From positions 1 through 64,000 of the forward strand of contig JAAXGW010000021.1 in the NCBI GenBank assembly GCA_012267385.1: a stretch of 64,000 nucleotides of DNA. The letters run 5' to 3'. This DNA is from OMG group bacterium. GTDB lineage: Bacteria > Pseudomonadota > Gammaproteobacteria > Pseudomonadales > Azotimanducaceae. Of the stretch, positions 45,748-55,254 are shown piece by piece. Each line of letters opens with the position of its first letter. The stretch's first letter is position 1. The notes under the pieces were generated by a model. The model worked only from the letters and a program-made list of their open reading frames with translations, was not told the origin of the DNA and made no database searches. The position numbers and the translations under genes are program-made.

Positions 45748-47133
45748 TCAATGAAATGCATCAGTGAGCTTTTGGTAGATTCCACTGAACGCACCATTAC
45801 TCATGACTACAACGTGAGTTCTTTGCCTCTTCGGTTCACAAAGTTCCATTACTAGGGCATCAATGTCCGTTACGATTTTCGTCGGTACAGTAGTATCAAC
45901 CAAAAGTTCTTCCAATTTCCATTTAATGGTGGGAGATTGAAACCAAATCACTTCGTCGGCTGCGACACAACACTGTTTCAATTCGGCTCTGAGGGTGCCC
46001 AACGACATCGTGTGGGTGCGAGGTTCGATCACTGCAATTACTTTCTCAGATCCAACGTGTTCCCGAATTCCTTCTAGTGTGCTAGCGATAGCGGTTGGGT
46101 GGTGAGCGAAGTCACTATACACGGTGGTTGAGTCATTTTGTGCGATCACTTCCATCCTTCTTTTCACTCCAGGGAACGTACTCAAATGTTGAATTGCTGT
46201 ATCAAGTTCTATGCCAGCGTGGTACGAGGCGATCAACGCGGCTAGACCGTTCGCGACATTGTGTGCCCCAAGCAAGTTCCAGGAGACGCGTCCAACAATT
46301 CCTTGTCTGTGTTCGACGACGTCAAATGCAGAACCATCAGTCAGAACGTTGTCAGCGAAAAATTCGAACTCCGCTTGTGCGTTTTGGAATGTCGAGAATC
46401 TAGTGATTGGTGTCCAGCATCCACGTTGCAACACTGCTTCAATGTTGTCGTGATCACCAGGCACAATGATCTGTCCGTTCCCCGGTACGGCCCGGATTAA
46501 GTGCTGAAATTGGTATTTGATTGCATCAAGATTTGCGAATATGTCAGCATGATCAAACTCCAACGATGTAAGTATGAGAATGTTGGGTCGATAATGAAGG
46601 AATTTAGACCGTCGATCGAAATACGAGGTGTCATATTCATCTGCTTCAACAACAAAGTGTGTTCCACTACCCAGTTTCGCCGACAGATCGCTGTTGACAG
46701 GTACGCCCCCAATTAGAAATCCAGGATCGACTCCGGCCTTCGAAAGAATCCACACAATCATTGCTGTAGTAGTGGTTTTACCGTGAGTACCTGCTACGGC
46801 AATCACTTGACGATCTTTCAAAATTTCGGTTCCCAACCACTCAGCACCCGATGTGTAGGGAAGTTTTTGGTTTAGTACGTATTCCAGCGGTTCACTCCCA
46901 CGGGGGAGATTTGCGTTTCCCACGACCACAACGTCTGGAGGCGGTTGTAATTGCGAGGGATCAAAGCGGTCATAGTGATCGATTTTGGCATTTGCAAGCA
47001 AGTCGCTCATCGGTGGGTAAATCTTCCCGTCAAACCCTTTGACGGAGTATCCTGCTTCTTTCGCGAGAAGAGCAAGACTACCCATCAGGGTACCGCCGAT
47101 TCCCATGAAGTACAGTGATCTTTTCTTATTCAC
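45748..47133 (-). CDS. mpl: UDP-N-acetylmuramate:L-alanyl-gamma-D-glutamyl-meso-diaminopimelate ligase
   Basis: A 461-residue Mur-ligase-family enzyme of cell-wall recycling. It attaches recovered murein tripeptide to UDP-MurNAc using ATP. The start is GTG 47133 (NKKRSLYFMGIGGTLMGSLA). The ATP loop is AVAGTHGKTTTTAMIVW (about residue 110), with ADEYDTSYFD and LTSLEFDHADIF as in Mpl, and YSDFAHHPTAIASTL in the C-terminal domain. The start overlaps the end of the small membrane gene upstream by 8 bases. It follows three paralogous membrane genes, possibly in one transcript. Confidence 0.93.
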   Translation of the reverse strand: MNKKRSLYFMGIGGTLMGSLALLAKEAGYSVKGFDGKIYPPMSDLLANAKIDHYDRFDPSQLQPPPDVVVVGNANLPRGSEPLEYVLNQKLPYTSGAEWLGTEILKDRQVIAVAGTHGKTTTTAMIVWILSKAGVDPGFLIGGVPVNSDLSAKLGSGTHFVVEADEYDTSYFDRRSKFLHYRPNILILTSLEFDHADIFANLDAIKYQFQHLIRAVPGNGQIIVPGDHDNIEAVLQRGCWTPITRFSTFQNAQAEFEFFADNVLTDGSAFDVVEHRQGIVGRVSWNLLGAHNVANGLAALIASYHAGIELDTAIQHLSTFPGVKRRMEVIAQNDSTTVYSDFAHHPTAIASTLEGIREHVGSEKVIAVIEPRTHTMSLGTLRAELKQCCVAADEVIWFQSPTIKWKLEELLVDTTVPTKIVTDIDALVMELCEPKRQRTHVVVMSNGAFSGIYQKLTDAFH

Positions 47134-47659
47134 TAGTGGGCACTTGTTCTGGCGTCATAGCAATTCCAACAGATAGATTTGCTACCTCAATTGAAATGAT
47201 CGTGAATACTATAGAAATTAGGATGCCTGTCGGCAATAGTACATTGAGCGCGTCTTTCAGAATGTACCCGACGATACACATGCGCCAAATTACTACGATA
47301 GCGATCAACACAGAATGCAATTGCTCATCGGCTGAAGATACGAACAGAACAATGATCATGAATAGATCAATCAGAGTCCGTGTTCCGATGAATGTGGATA
47401 GCACCTTGCGGTAGCGATTCTGACTTTTCTTATAGACTAAGGCAAGATACATAAACACGTTGAACACAACAAAAATCACCAAGGTTTTGCTGTAGTAATT
47501 GACTGGGTCGTGTTCGACGGGCGATAACTCAAACCGAAGAAATGTTGTGAGAGCGAATAACAGTAAGACCAGTACGAGAGTCGCCGTGCTCCCACTGGCG
47601 TTTTTGACGCTACTTCTGAAGAAGCAAAGCTGGGTATAAGTTAGATATGCTTGGAGCAC
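47126..47659 (-). CDS. Four- to five-helix membrane protein, third of three tandem paralogues
   Basis: A 177-residue membrane protein with the motif FFRSSVKNASGSTATLVLVLLLFALTTF near its start. Related segments occur in the genes at 47704-48269 (CQGSVRSVKGDNATILTF) and 48304-48921 (FRGSPVDVNGSLATIATF). It has four or five helices, a cytoplasmic basic loop (YKKSQNRYRKVL) and an acidic tail. It resembles Yip1-domain proteins in layout, without a firm match. Its end overlaps the mpl GTG by 8 bases, so translation may be coupled. Function unknown. Confidence 0.65.
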   Translation of the reverse strand: MLQAYLTYTQLCFFRSSVKNASGSTATLVLVLLLFALTTFLRFELSPVEHDPVNYYSKTLVIFVVFNVFMYLALVYKKSQNRYRKVLSTFIGTRTLIDLFMIIVLFVSSADEQLHSVLIAIVVIWRMCIVGYILKDALNVLLPTGILISIVFTIISIEVANLSVGIAMTPEQVPTSE

Positions 47660-47703
47660 GTTGTCGGTTTACGCGTTGTCTGTTCTGTGGTTCAAGAAGG
47701 TAT

Positions 47704-48269
47704 TTATTGCAGAAGGATCTTGAGTAGTTCGGGCGAGACGATCGATCCAATCACAGCAAAAGCTAGCACATAGGAGACGAAGTTGACAGGAATGCGACAA
47801 TGACGCCTTGATAGAACTTGATGCTGAGCGCGCTTCCAAACACGTACCCAAAGACGCAGCAACTCCAAGAGAGCCACACAATCAAAAGGAGAGTCCGTAT
47901 ACCCGAGGGAAGAGTCCCTTGACTTGGTAGTTGCAATAGCACTCCAACGAGTTGAAACATTAAAAATACTCCAAAATACGACGCTAGGGTTCCACGAAGT
48001 CTGCTCATATAGTGTTTCCACTTCAACAAAGCAAAAATCGTCACGATTGCTAACCCATGCCACACTAACGCCAGTAACCATATAGTAGTACGATGTTCTA
48101 ATAATTCTGAGGCTAGCTCCGTGTCTGTAAAAAGAGACACTAACGGATGCAATTCCACGAGTACTAACAGTAGGAGAAAAGTGAGGATCGTAGCATTGTC
48201 TCCCTTGACACTGCGTACCGAACCTTGACAGACACAAAATTGAAAGCATGTTATAGTCGCTCGCAACAA
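47704..48269 (-). pseudogene. Tandem membrane-protein paralogue with a frameshift near its end
   Basis: The frame starting at 48269 (MLRATITCFQFCVCQGSVRS) stops at 47763 with STSSPMC. The homologous C-terminus continues in another frame as PVNFVSYVLAFAVIGSIVSPELL and ends at 47704. Joined as KFYQGVIVA-PVNFVSYVLA, it parallels KFYQGILATIVIILVSSVIA of the upstream paralogue at 48304. A single-base shift near 47800 is the simplest cause. The rest is a five-helix membrane protein like its neighbours. Confidence 0.6.
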
Positions 48270-48303
48270 TTAACTTGTTGCCGTGGAGTTCTGGACCACG
48301 CAA

Positions 48304-48921
48304 CTATTCTGACGAACGGAGTTCAATTAGCTGGTCTTGCAATCTAGCGTATGTCCCGATTTCCTCCGGGAACACGATTCCGGTAATGATCCCTGCAATA
48401 ACAGAAGAGACCAAAATGATCACGATCGTAGCAAGGATACCTTGATAGAACTTAAGGTTAAATGCATGTAAGAAGACTTGACCTCCCGCGCCGATGAACC
48501 AACAAAACATTGCAATTTGAACTGCTCCAAAGATGGAACGTAAGCTCGATCCGAAGAACATTGACAATATAGAGAGCAAAAACATACCGGCTTGGAACAA
48601 CAGCAATAAGCCTAAGCATGCTGAGATCGTTTTAGGAAATCGGTCGTTAAATTTCCGCATGTTGAGTACGGTAAAAATCATCAGAGCGGCAAATGCGTAG
48701 GTAATGATCGGGATGACCAAAAGAACCGTTCGCAAATCGGATACTACTTCTGCGCTCAAGTTAGTTGAACCTGCTGAAGGCAAAGTTAGCCACACAAGAG
48801 CCACGAAGAGAATCGCGAACGTGGCGATCGTGGCGAGACTTCCATTCACATCAACAGGTGAGCCTCGAAAGAGCAACAACCGAAAAATTGGTCTTAACAA
48901 TTGATGGAATTTTTGACTCAT
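48304..48921 (-). CDS. Five-helix membrane protein, first of three tandem paralogues
   Basis: A 205-residue protein with five or six helices (SLATIATFAILFVALVWL, VLLVIPIITYAFAALMIF, ACLGLLLLFQAGMFLL, IAMFCWFIGAGGQVFL, GILATIVIILVSSVIAGIITG). It is the fullest version of the tandem family and is read in the order 48921 to 47126 to mpl. It is divergent from the phosphofructokinase gene, with 41 bp between. No family was recognised beyond a Yip1-like appearance. Confidence 0.7.
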   Translation of the reverse strand: MSQKFHQLLRPIFRLLLFRGSPVDVNGSLATIATFAILFVALVWLTLPSAGSTNLSAEVVSDLRTVLLVIPIITYAFAALMIFTVLNMRKFNDRFPKTISACLGLLLLFQAGMFLLSILSMFFGSSLRSIFGAVQIAMFCWFIGAGGQVFLHAFNLKFYQGILATIVIILVSSVIAGIITGIVFPEEIGTYARLQDQLIELRSSE

Positions 48922-48962
48922 TTCGGTATGCTTTACACTCTATTTAAATAGGGACAATTACT

Positions 48963-50231
48963 TTGACCGAACCACGTAATGCGGTCTACGCACAATCCGG
49001 GGGTGTCACCGCTGTCATCAACGCAACTGCATGTGGAGTTATTCAAGAATGTCGCGCACACTCAAACTTAATCAAAGGAGTGCTAGCCGCTAACAACGGT
49101 ATAGTAGGAATTTTAAAAGAGGAACTGTTCGACACGAGTTTGGAAACAGACGCAGATATTGAAAAACTTCGCTCAACTCCAGGAGGAGCGTTCGGTTCGT
49201 GTCGTTTTAAGCTCAAAGCACCCTCAACGAGCGATCCGATTGCACGCCGCATATTCGATGTGTTCAAAGCTCATGACGTAGGGTATTTCTTTTACAACGG
49301 AGGTGGAGACTCTCAGGATACTACAAACAAGATTTCGACGCTGAGCAAACAATTTGACTATCCTTTGCATTGTATTGGTATTCCAAAAACTGTAGACAAT
49401 GATCTTGCCAATACTGATACTTGCCCAGGATTTGGTTCGGTTGCCAAGTACGTCGCGATTTCGGTGCAGGAAGCAGGACTGGACGTTCGGTCGATGTGTG
49501 AGACTTCAACCAAGGTGTTTATTCTTGAAGTGATGGGCCGACATGCGGGTTGGATCGCTGCTTCGAGTGGTTTGGCTGGGAATAGAGAATCTGATCCTCC
49601 ACACATTATTTTGTTTCCGGAGATTGAGTTTCAAAAGAGTACTTTCCTGTCGAGAGTAAAAGAATGTGTTGCACGTCATAAGCACTGCGTAGTCGTTGCC
49701 TCAGAAGGAGTTCGAGATAGTGAAGGTACATTTTTGTCTGACTCTGGGCAACGGGATTCTTTTGGACACATGCAATTAGGCGGGGTGGCTCAAGAACTCG
49801 CACGATCAGTCACGCGAAATTTGGGATTCAAAGTGCATTATGCTATTTCTGACTACTTGCAAAGGTCTGCACGACATATCGCCTCACAAACCGATGTTGA
49901 TCAAGCTTATGCCGTTGGCACTATGGCCGTGACTGCAGCGCTCGAAGGGAAGACAGATCAGATGGTGACGATAGAACGCTTGCAGGATGAGCCGTATCGA
50001 TGGGAAGTGAGTACTACACCGATTCAAAACGTCGCGAATGTAGAACGTAAACTTCCTCGTTTTTATATCACACAGGATGGCTTTGGGATCACCGCAAGTG
50101 CGCGTCGTTATCTCGAACCGTTAGTTCAGGGCGAAGCCTTTCCAAACTATGTTTCTGGACTCCCGCTATATGTGCGGCTCAAGAACAAATTTGTTGCGCG
50201 TAAGTTGCAAAATTTTGACCTAGACGATTAG
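48963..50231 (+). CDS. Pyrophosphate-dependent 6-phosphofructokinase
   Basis: A 422-residue PfkA-family enzyme that uses PPi in place of ATP for reversible phosphorylation of fructose 6-phosphate. The start is TTG 48963, eight bases after AGGGA. Phosphate-donor loop motifs are YAQSGGVTAVINA and YFFYNGGGDSQDTTNK. The diagnostic PKTVDNDL has Lys where ATP enzymes have Gly, which marks PPi use. Substrate loop: VMGRHAGWIAA. It is convergent with the membrane pyrophosphatase gene with only 2 bp between stops. Together they handle cellular PPi as an energy currency. Confidence 0.9.
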   Translation: MTEPRNAVYAQSGGVTAVINATACGVIQECRAHSNLIKGVLAANNGIVGILKEELFDTSLETDADIEKLRSTPGGAFGSCRFKLKAPSTSDPIARRIFDVFKAHDVGYFFYNGGGDSQDTTNKISTLSKQFDYPLHCIGIPKTVDNDLANTDTCPGFGSVAKYVAISVQEAGLDVRSMCETSTKVFILEVMGRHAGWIAASSGLAGNRESDPPHIILFPEIEFQKSTFLSRVKECVARHKHCVVVASEGVRDSEGTFLSDSGQRDSFGHMQLGGVAQELARSVTRNLGFKVHYAISDYLQRSARHIASQTDVDQAYAVGTMAVTAALEGKTDQMVTIERLQDEPYRWEVSTTPIQNVANVERKLPRFYITQDGFGITASARRYLEPLVQGEAFPNYVSGLPLYVRLKNKFVARKLQNFDLDD

Positions 50232-50233
50232 AC

Positions 50234-52285
50234 TCAAGCAATTAGCGGGGCGATCACTAAGCTGACGATCGCCATCACATTGATCAAGATATTCATACTT
50301 GGACCGGAGGTGTCTTTGAAAGGATCTCCGACTGTGTCACCAACCACGGTGGCGGCATGAGTATCCGAACCCTTGAGGTGGCCGTCTCCAAGAGCACCTT
50401 TTTCAACAAACTTCTTTGCATTATCCCACGCCCCACCTGCGTTTGCCATAGTCAGAGCGAGTAACACGCAACCAACAAGTCCGCCTCCTAGAAGACCACC
50501 TAGTGCTTCGGCACCCAATGTAAATCCAACTAGTGGTGGGAGGAATACCGCGATAGCACCGGGTAAGATCATGCGAGTGAGTGCTGCATTCGTTGCGATT
50601 TGAATGCATTTTTCGTTGTCCGGTTCAGCTGTGCCTTCCCGGAGACCATCAATTTCTCGAAACTGTCGTCGAATCTCTTCGATCATTCGTTCCGCGGCTG
50701 AACCGACAGCGCTCATCGTAATGGAGGCTATTAAGAACGCCGTTAACCCGCCGATGAAGAGCCCAATCAATACCCTAGGATCACTGAGTTCCAAAATAAA
50801 TGCAGCATCACGTTCGTGCCCTACCGCTTCAACAAACGCTGCAATAATCGCAAGAGCTGCTAAGGCGGCAGCACAGATTGCAAATCCTTTACCCATTGCC
50901 GCGGTTGTATTTCCAAGTTCGTCAAGAGAGTCGGTAATCTTTCGTACTCCTTCTCCGAGACCTCCCATTTCCGCAATACCACCTGCGTTGTCTGCGACAG
51001 GACCGTAAGCATCGACGGCCATCGTCATCCCTACTGTTGCGAGAAGACCAACTGCTGCAATAGCAACACCATAAAGACCAGCTAACTCTGTTGAGATCCA
51101 GATAATTCCACAAATACTGAGAATGGGAATAACAACGGACTGCATTCCCGTTGCTAAACCGGTTATCAACACCGTCGCCGCGCCAGTTTTTCCTTTTTCA
51201 GCAATTCGTTCGATCGGACGACCAGAGGTGTAAAACTCGGTAATTAGACCGATAATGACACCACCGATTGCACCGGCGAGGACACACCCCCATATTTTCC
51301 AAGACAGATCAGTGAATTGTGTGACGATAACATAAACCGAAATGATAAAAAGCGTCGGCGAAATCAGCATCCCTAATCGTAGGGCTAGCGCAGGATTCCG
51401 ATTGGATTGAGTGCGCACGATGATGATACCCAGGATTGAGCAGATTAAACCGGTTGAGGCTAAGGTAAGTGGTAGAGACATGAGCACAGCTCGTGCCTGT
51501 GCCTCAACCACCGGTGCGGTGAACAATTCAAACAAGCCATTTGCACCAATAGTAGCTGCGATAGCAATACTCGCGATCATCGAACCACAGTAAGATTCAA
51601 AGAGATCGGACCCCATTCCCGCGACATCGCCGACGTTGTCACCGACGTTGTCTGCGATTACCCCAGGATTTCTAGGATCATCCTCCGGTATGTTTTCTTC
51701 TGTCTTACCAACAAGGTCAGCTCCAACGTCCGCACTCTTGGTATATATACCCCCGCCAACACGAGAAAAGATTGCGACTGTGGATGCACCCATACCGAAT
51801 CCGTGGATGTGATGTGCATGGTCTGGGTTCCCACCAAAAAAGTAATACACCAACCCTAATCCGAGTAGTCCTAAGGATGCGACCGCTAAGCCCATAATCG
51901 ACCCGCCGAAGAATGCGGCAGACAAAGCCGCTGCTGCACCTCTCGTTTGTGCAGCCGTCGTAGTACGTACATTCGCTTTGGTCGCTGTGTACATTCCGAG
52001 CCAACCCGCAAGAGCAGATGCGATTGCGCCTGCACAGAAGGCGATTCCCGTACGCAAACCTAAGTGTTCCCGGTCTAGAATAATCAATGTGAACAGAACG
52101 AGAGCAAAGATAAACAGGAGACTGTATTCGCGACGCATAAAGGTCATCGCACCACGATGAATTTGATCAGCGATAAGACGTACCTTCTCCTCGCCGGCAG
52201 GATAACGTTTAACCAATAAATATACGATCAACGCAGCGATCAGTCCTACGCCTCCAAGGATTGGTGGAATCAAATTTAAGTCCAT
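50234..52285 (-). CDS. hppA: Membrane-bound proton-translocating (or sodium) pyrophosphatase
   Basis: About 683 residues from ATG 52285 ([14 protein letters not shown]), with AGGAG upstream; a GTG 36 bases earlier has no ribosome site. It has about 16 helices. PPi-binding motifs are [30 protein letters not shown], and near the end [10 protein letters not shown] and [23 protein letters not shown] has Ala at the site that distinguishes potassium-dependent enzymes (Ala) from independent ones (Lys). Whether it pumps H+ or Na+ was not decided. It captures energy from PPi hydrolysis at the inner membrane. Confidence 0.95.
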   Translation of the reverse strand: MDLNLIPPILGGVGLIAALIVYLLVKRYPAGEEKVRLIADQIHRGAMTFMRREYSLLFIFALVLFTLIILDREHLGLRTGIAFCAGAIASALAGWLGMYTATKANVRTTTAAQTRGAAAALSAAFFGGSIMGLAVASLGLLGLGLVYYFFGGNPDHAHHIHGFGMGASTVAIFSRVGGGIYTKSADVGADLVGKTEENIPEDDPRNPGVIADNVGDNVGDVAGMGSDLFESYCGSMIASIAIAATIGANGLFELFTAPVVEAQARAVLMSLPLTLASTGLICSILGIIIVRTQSNRNPALALRLGMLISPTLFIISVYVIVTQFTDLSWKIWGCVLAGAIGGVIIGLITEFYTSGRPIERIAEKGKTGAATVLITGLATGMQSVVIPILSICGIIWISTELAGLYGVAIAAVGLLATVGMTMAVDAYGPVADNAGGIAEMGGLGEGVRKITDSLDELGNTTAAMGKGFAICAAALAALAIIAAFVEAVGHERDAAFILELSDPRVLIGLFIGGLTAFLIASITMSAVGSAAERMIEEIRRQFREIDGLREGTAEPDNEKCIQIATNAALTRMILPGAIAVFLPPLVGFTLGAEALGGLLGGGLVGCVLLALTMANAGGAWDNAKKFVEKGALGDGHLKGSDTHAATVVGDTVGDPFKDTSGPSMNILINVMAIVSLVIAPLIA

Positions 52286-52398
52286 AGATTCTGTCTTGTC
52301 TCCTGCTAAATAAGAAGCCACAGTATGTGGCTCAACGAACTAAATATGATATTGAAAAGATCCACTTTCAAATACTGCACCGCTTGAAAAGGGAAGAG

Positions 52399-52848
52399 TC
52401 ATTCAGGAGCTTCATCACGTATTTCAAATGTGGCTTGGAAAGTGAGATCACCTTCAGCGTGAAAGTCAATTTCGTGTGTGTCTCCCTCGACTTCTTCAAT
52501 ACGGAACAACATCAGATGTAGTCCCCCAGGTTCTAGCTTCAGGGTGTCTTTAGCGGCAATCTCTAAAGTGTCTAACTTTATCATTCGGTGCCTTCCATCT
52601 TCAGTTTCTGACTTGTGGAACTCAATCGCACCGATAGTATCGGAATCGGCTGAAATCAAAGTGATCGCATTGTTAGTGTGATTCTTAAACTTCACATAAG
52701 CCGCACTAGTTGTCTTCGAGGGTAACGGAGTTCTTACCCACGCGCCGTCGACAGAAACTTTTGTAGGACTCTGACCACAGCTTGCTAGCAAGACAATGAG
52801 GGTGCTTGAAGCAAGCCAACGAAATTTCTTTACTGTTAACAACGACAT
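52399..52848 (-). CDS. Copper chaperone PCu(A)C-type lipoprotein
   Basis: About 149 residues. N-terminal signal with lipobox (STLIVLLASC, Cys lipidation site), then a PCuAC domain: WVRTPLP, AAYVKFKNHTNNAITL, IEFHKSETEDGRHRMIKLD and LEPGGLHLMLF. The His/Met ligands for Cu(I) are expected in the FHK...HRM region and in GGLHLM. Such proteins deliver copper to cytochrome oxidase in the periplasm. It lies alone between hppA and tRNA-Phe. The start ATG at 52848 (MSLLTVKKFRW) fits a signal peptide better than the one six bases upstream. Confidence 0.88.
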   Translation of the reverse strand: MSLLTVKKFRWLASSTLIVLLASCGQSPTKVSVDGAWVRTPLPSKTTSAAYVKFKNHTNNAITLISADSDTIGAIEFHKSETEDGRHRMIKLDTLEIAAKDTLKLEPGGLHLMLFRIEEVEGDTHEIDFHAEGDLTFQATFEIRDEAPE

Positions 52849-52913
52849 AACTAGCACGAGAATACGTACCCTAAAGACAAAGATTTGTCCCTCAACTCAA
52901 TTGAGGAAAACAG

Positions 52914-52989
52914 TGGTGGCCAGGGGCAGAATTGAACTGCCGACACGAGGATTTTCAGTCCACTGCTCTACCGACTGAGCTACCTGGCC
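52914..52989 (-). tRNA. tRNA-Phe (GAA)
   Basis: A 76-nt cloverleaf including encoded CCA. Acceptor GGCCAGG / CCTGGCC is perfect, the D-arm is GCTCAGTCGGTAGAGC, the anticodon loop CTGAAAA contains GAA, and the T-arm is GGCAG-TTCAATT-CTGCC. The anticodon stem GTGGA / TCCTC has one U-U mismatch (positions 28-42), which is unusual. No integrase gene lies beside it. Confidence 0.95.
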
Positions 52990-53072
52990 GCACCGGATGT
53001 TCGTCTTTTGATGGAACAAAGAAGCGAGAATTTTAAGGATAGCGCGACTTTGGTTGGAAGGACACGAAACGA

Positions 53073-54230
53073 GTGTGTTTGTTGTACGAAAACCTCGATT
53101 TAAAATCTCCGTACTACCTGTCAACCTGTGCGTTTCTATCTGTGAACCAATTTCCAGACTGGGTATATCAATCCTTAGATCTTCCACTTCGCTTCGCACA
53201 AGTTCGCGAAGATCCCGGTCTAGATGCTTGGGTAGTTGAACAGCTCTCTAGAGACGCGTCCCTTTTAATTGTTGGTTCTGGTGGATGTACGCTCGCGGTG
53301 CTCGCCAGTATGCCTAATGTACGATCGATTCACGTTGTCGATCCAAATCCAGCGCAGCTGGCTTTGTGTCGAGTCAAACTCGCGTTACTGAGAGGTCAGG
53401 ACCCCGACGACCGTCTAAAGTTTCTTGGACATACGGATCTCTCCCTCGAAGCGAGGGAACGTCAATTGCATCGTATTTGTGAAGAAACTTGTGATCCTAT
53501 GAGTAGTTTTGGTCCAACAGATCATATCTTAGAGGTCGGTCTTGATTATGCTGGCCGATACGAATCAGTATTTCAGCAGGTCAGCAAATCTGTCGCGACG
53601 TTTCCTGATTCAGTACTTGACCTTCTGCAACTCGAGAACTCAAGCGATCAAGCAAAGTGGCTTCAAACTCACCCCGACTTTGTAGCGTTATTACTCAAGA
53701 GTTTCGATCAAGTGATGTGCATCGAAAACCTTGTCGCACTTTTTGGAGAAACCGCGACTCAAAATCCAGTGATGTCCTTTTCTGCTCACTTTTTCCAGAG
53801 AACGGTGTATGCCTTGCATTGTTTTAACGCTAGTACCAATCACTTCCTTTGGCAGGTTCTGGCATCTTGCGAGACTATAAAACCCATCGCACGATGGCTC
53901 AGCCAACCACGCCAGGAAGTTTCGGCGAATATTCACTTTGAAGCCGAAACAATGCAGGATTACTTAGCAAAGACCGATGTCCGATTTGACTATATTCACC
54001 TCTCAAATGTATTAGATTGGCTGACTGTAGACGAGGCTCATGCATTGTTAGAATTAACTTGGAATCGATTGAAACCAAAGGGATACACCCTGATTCGACA
54101 ACTTAATTCAGATTTACCTATTCGGGCACTCGGTGAGCACTTCACATGGTTAGATGAGGAATCCGACAATTTACATCGCGAGGACCTAAGTTACTTTTAT
54201 CGTGGGGTACATTGCGGTCGGAGGTTATGA
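53073..54230 (+). CDS. DUF3419 / BtaA-like S-adenosylmethionine 3-amino-3-carboxypropyltransferase
   Basis: A 385-residue protein of the DUF3419 family, whose characterised member BtaA moves the aminocarboxypropyl group from SAM to diacylglycerol in betaine-lipid synthesis. The N-terminal SAM domain shows DASLLIVGSGGCTLAVLAS and VVDPNPAQLALCRVKLALL (about residues 68-110). The second Rossmann-like half ends with HLSNVLDWLTVDEAHALLELTW and LKPKGYTLIRQLNSD. GTG start with AAGGA upstream. BtaB, the N-methylase partner, is absent. The neighbours (GNAT and diiron oxidase) point instead to a small-molecule or different lipid pathway. Family assignment is firm; substrate is inferred. Confidence 0.78.
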   Translation: MCLLYENLDLKSPYYLSTCAFLSVNQFPDWVYQSLDLPLRFAQVREDPGLDAWVVEQLSRDASLLIVGSGGCTLAVLASMPNVRSIHVVDPNPAQLALCRVKLALLRGQDPDDRLKFLGHTDLSLEARERQLHRICEETCDPMSSFGPTDHILEVGLDYAGRYESVFQQVSKSVATFPDSVLDLLQLENSSDQAKWLQTHPDFVALLLKSFDQVMCIENLVALFGETATQNPVMSFSAHFFQRTVYALHCFNASTNHFLWQVLASCETIKPIARWLSQPRQEVSANIHFEAETMQDYLAKTDVRFDYIHLSNVLDWLTVDEAHALLELTWNRLKPKGYTLIRQLNSDLPIRALGEHFTWLDEESDNLHREDLSYFYRGVHCGRRL

Positions 54231-54277
54231 GTCACAACACAACCATACTTTGATACGGCAAACATTCGAGAACACCA

Positions 54278-55249
54278 TTGGTTGAGACTTCACAAATCTT
54301 TCGATTGACTGCTCAGGAGATCGCTGAATTCAGTCCCATGTTGCGAGACTTTGAGTACCAGTTTTGGTATCCGTTGGGTGAATCAAAAGAATTCCGAATC
54401 GAACATCCAAGTCTCTACACTGACTTTTTTAGTTCGATGGGCGATGCCTATTGTTTTGTAGCACTGAGAGAAGACGAGGTAGTTGGTGTATTGAGTGCCG
54501 TTATCCGTACTTTGGTGACTCCTAACGGGAAGTCGTCCCAAGTCGCCTACGTCGCAGACGTAAAGATCACGAAAGAACTACAAGGTAGTACGTTGCTCTA
54601 TCGCTTAGCGCGGACCGCGATTCTCTGGTTACGACCACAAATCACATCAGCCTATTCCGTGGTCATGGACGGTACGACTGTGACTCCGAAGCAATACACT
54701 GGACGAGTCGGAGTCCCGCAATTCTCATGGTCGGGACGAGTCCATTTACTTAGTTTTTCTACTGCAACAAACTTTCCATGGAAGTCGAGAGTTTCAGAGC
54801 ATCCACTCGACCTTAGCTCAGCGGAAACTGGGATCGAACCCCGTAAAACTTCGACTGCTGTTCCAACGTGGGCATTGATGAACCCATTATTGCGCGCTCA
54901 GGAGGATCCAGTGTGGCTTGTCGATGAACAGTCTGATGCCTGTGCTCTACTCGAGGATACCAGGCGTGCTAAGCAGTTGTACGACCGGCAGCACGCAGAA
55001 TATCGTTACGCACATTTGACGTACTTGTCCTATGTTAGTCCGGAACACATTGTCCGTTTAATACCACATGCTTGTACTCGAAGTCATTCCTCGGGCTTTA
55101 CTCATCTGTTTGTTACTGTACCTGAAACACACTTAGCTGTGGTACAGAGTCGTTTAGACAATATCGACCATAATGCCTTTTCAGCGTCCATATACGGAGT
55201 AAGCCTCAGCGAGGACTTTCCCTTTTTGGTTCATTCATCGGAGATTTGA
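54278..55249 (+). CDS. GNAT-family N-acyltransferase, extended
   Basis: A 323-residue protein. The N-terminal half is a GNAT fold: YCFVALREDEVVGVLSAVIRTL (strands 3-4) and AYVADVKITKELQGSTLLYRLARTA (pyrophosphate-binding motif A with Q-G). The C-terminal half is unlike common GNATs and may be a second degenerate GNAT domain. It would transfer an acyl group from acyl-CoA to an amine. It is the middle gene of a three-gene operon, 47 bp after the DUF3419 gene, and its TGA lies just before the next start. GTG or TTG start near 54278. Likely acts on the amino group supplied by the first enzyme; this is inference. Confidence 0.72.
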   Translation: MVETSQIFRLTAQEIAEFSPMLRDFEYQFWYPLGESKEFRIEHPSLYTDFFSSMGDAYCFVALREDEVVGVLSAVIRTLVTPNGKSSQVAYVADVKITKELQGSTLLYRLARTAILWLRPQITSAYSVVMDGTTVTPKQYTGRVGVPQFSWSGRVHLLSFSTATNFPWKSRVSEHPLDLSSAETGIEPRKTSTAVPTWALMNPLLRAQEDPVWLVDEQSDACALLEDTRRAKQLYDRQHAEYRYAHLTYLSYVSPEHIVRLIPHACTRSHSSGFTHLFVTVPETHLAVVQSRLDNIDHNAFSASIYGVSLSEDFPFLVHSSEI

Positions 55250-55254
55250 AGTCT

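Noticed and set aside
50373-51008. Long plus-strand frames within hppA
   Set aside because: Antisense shadows of a strongly biased membrane protein gene.
52914-52989. tRNA-Phe as a prophage or island attachment site
   Set aside because: No integrase and no repeat of the tRNA 3' end were found nearby.
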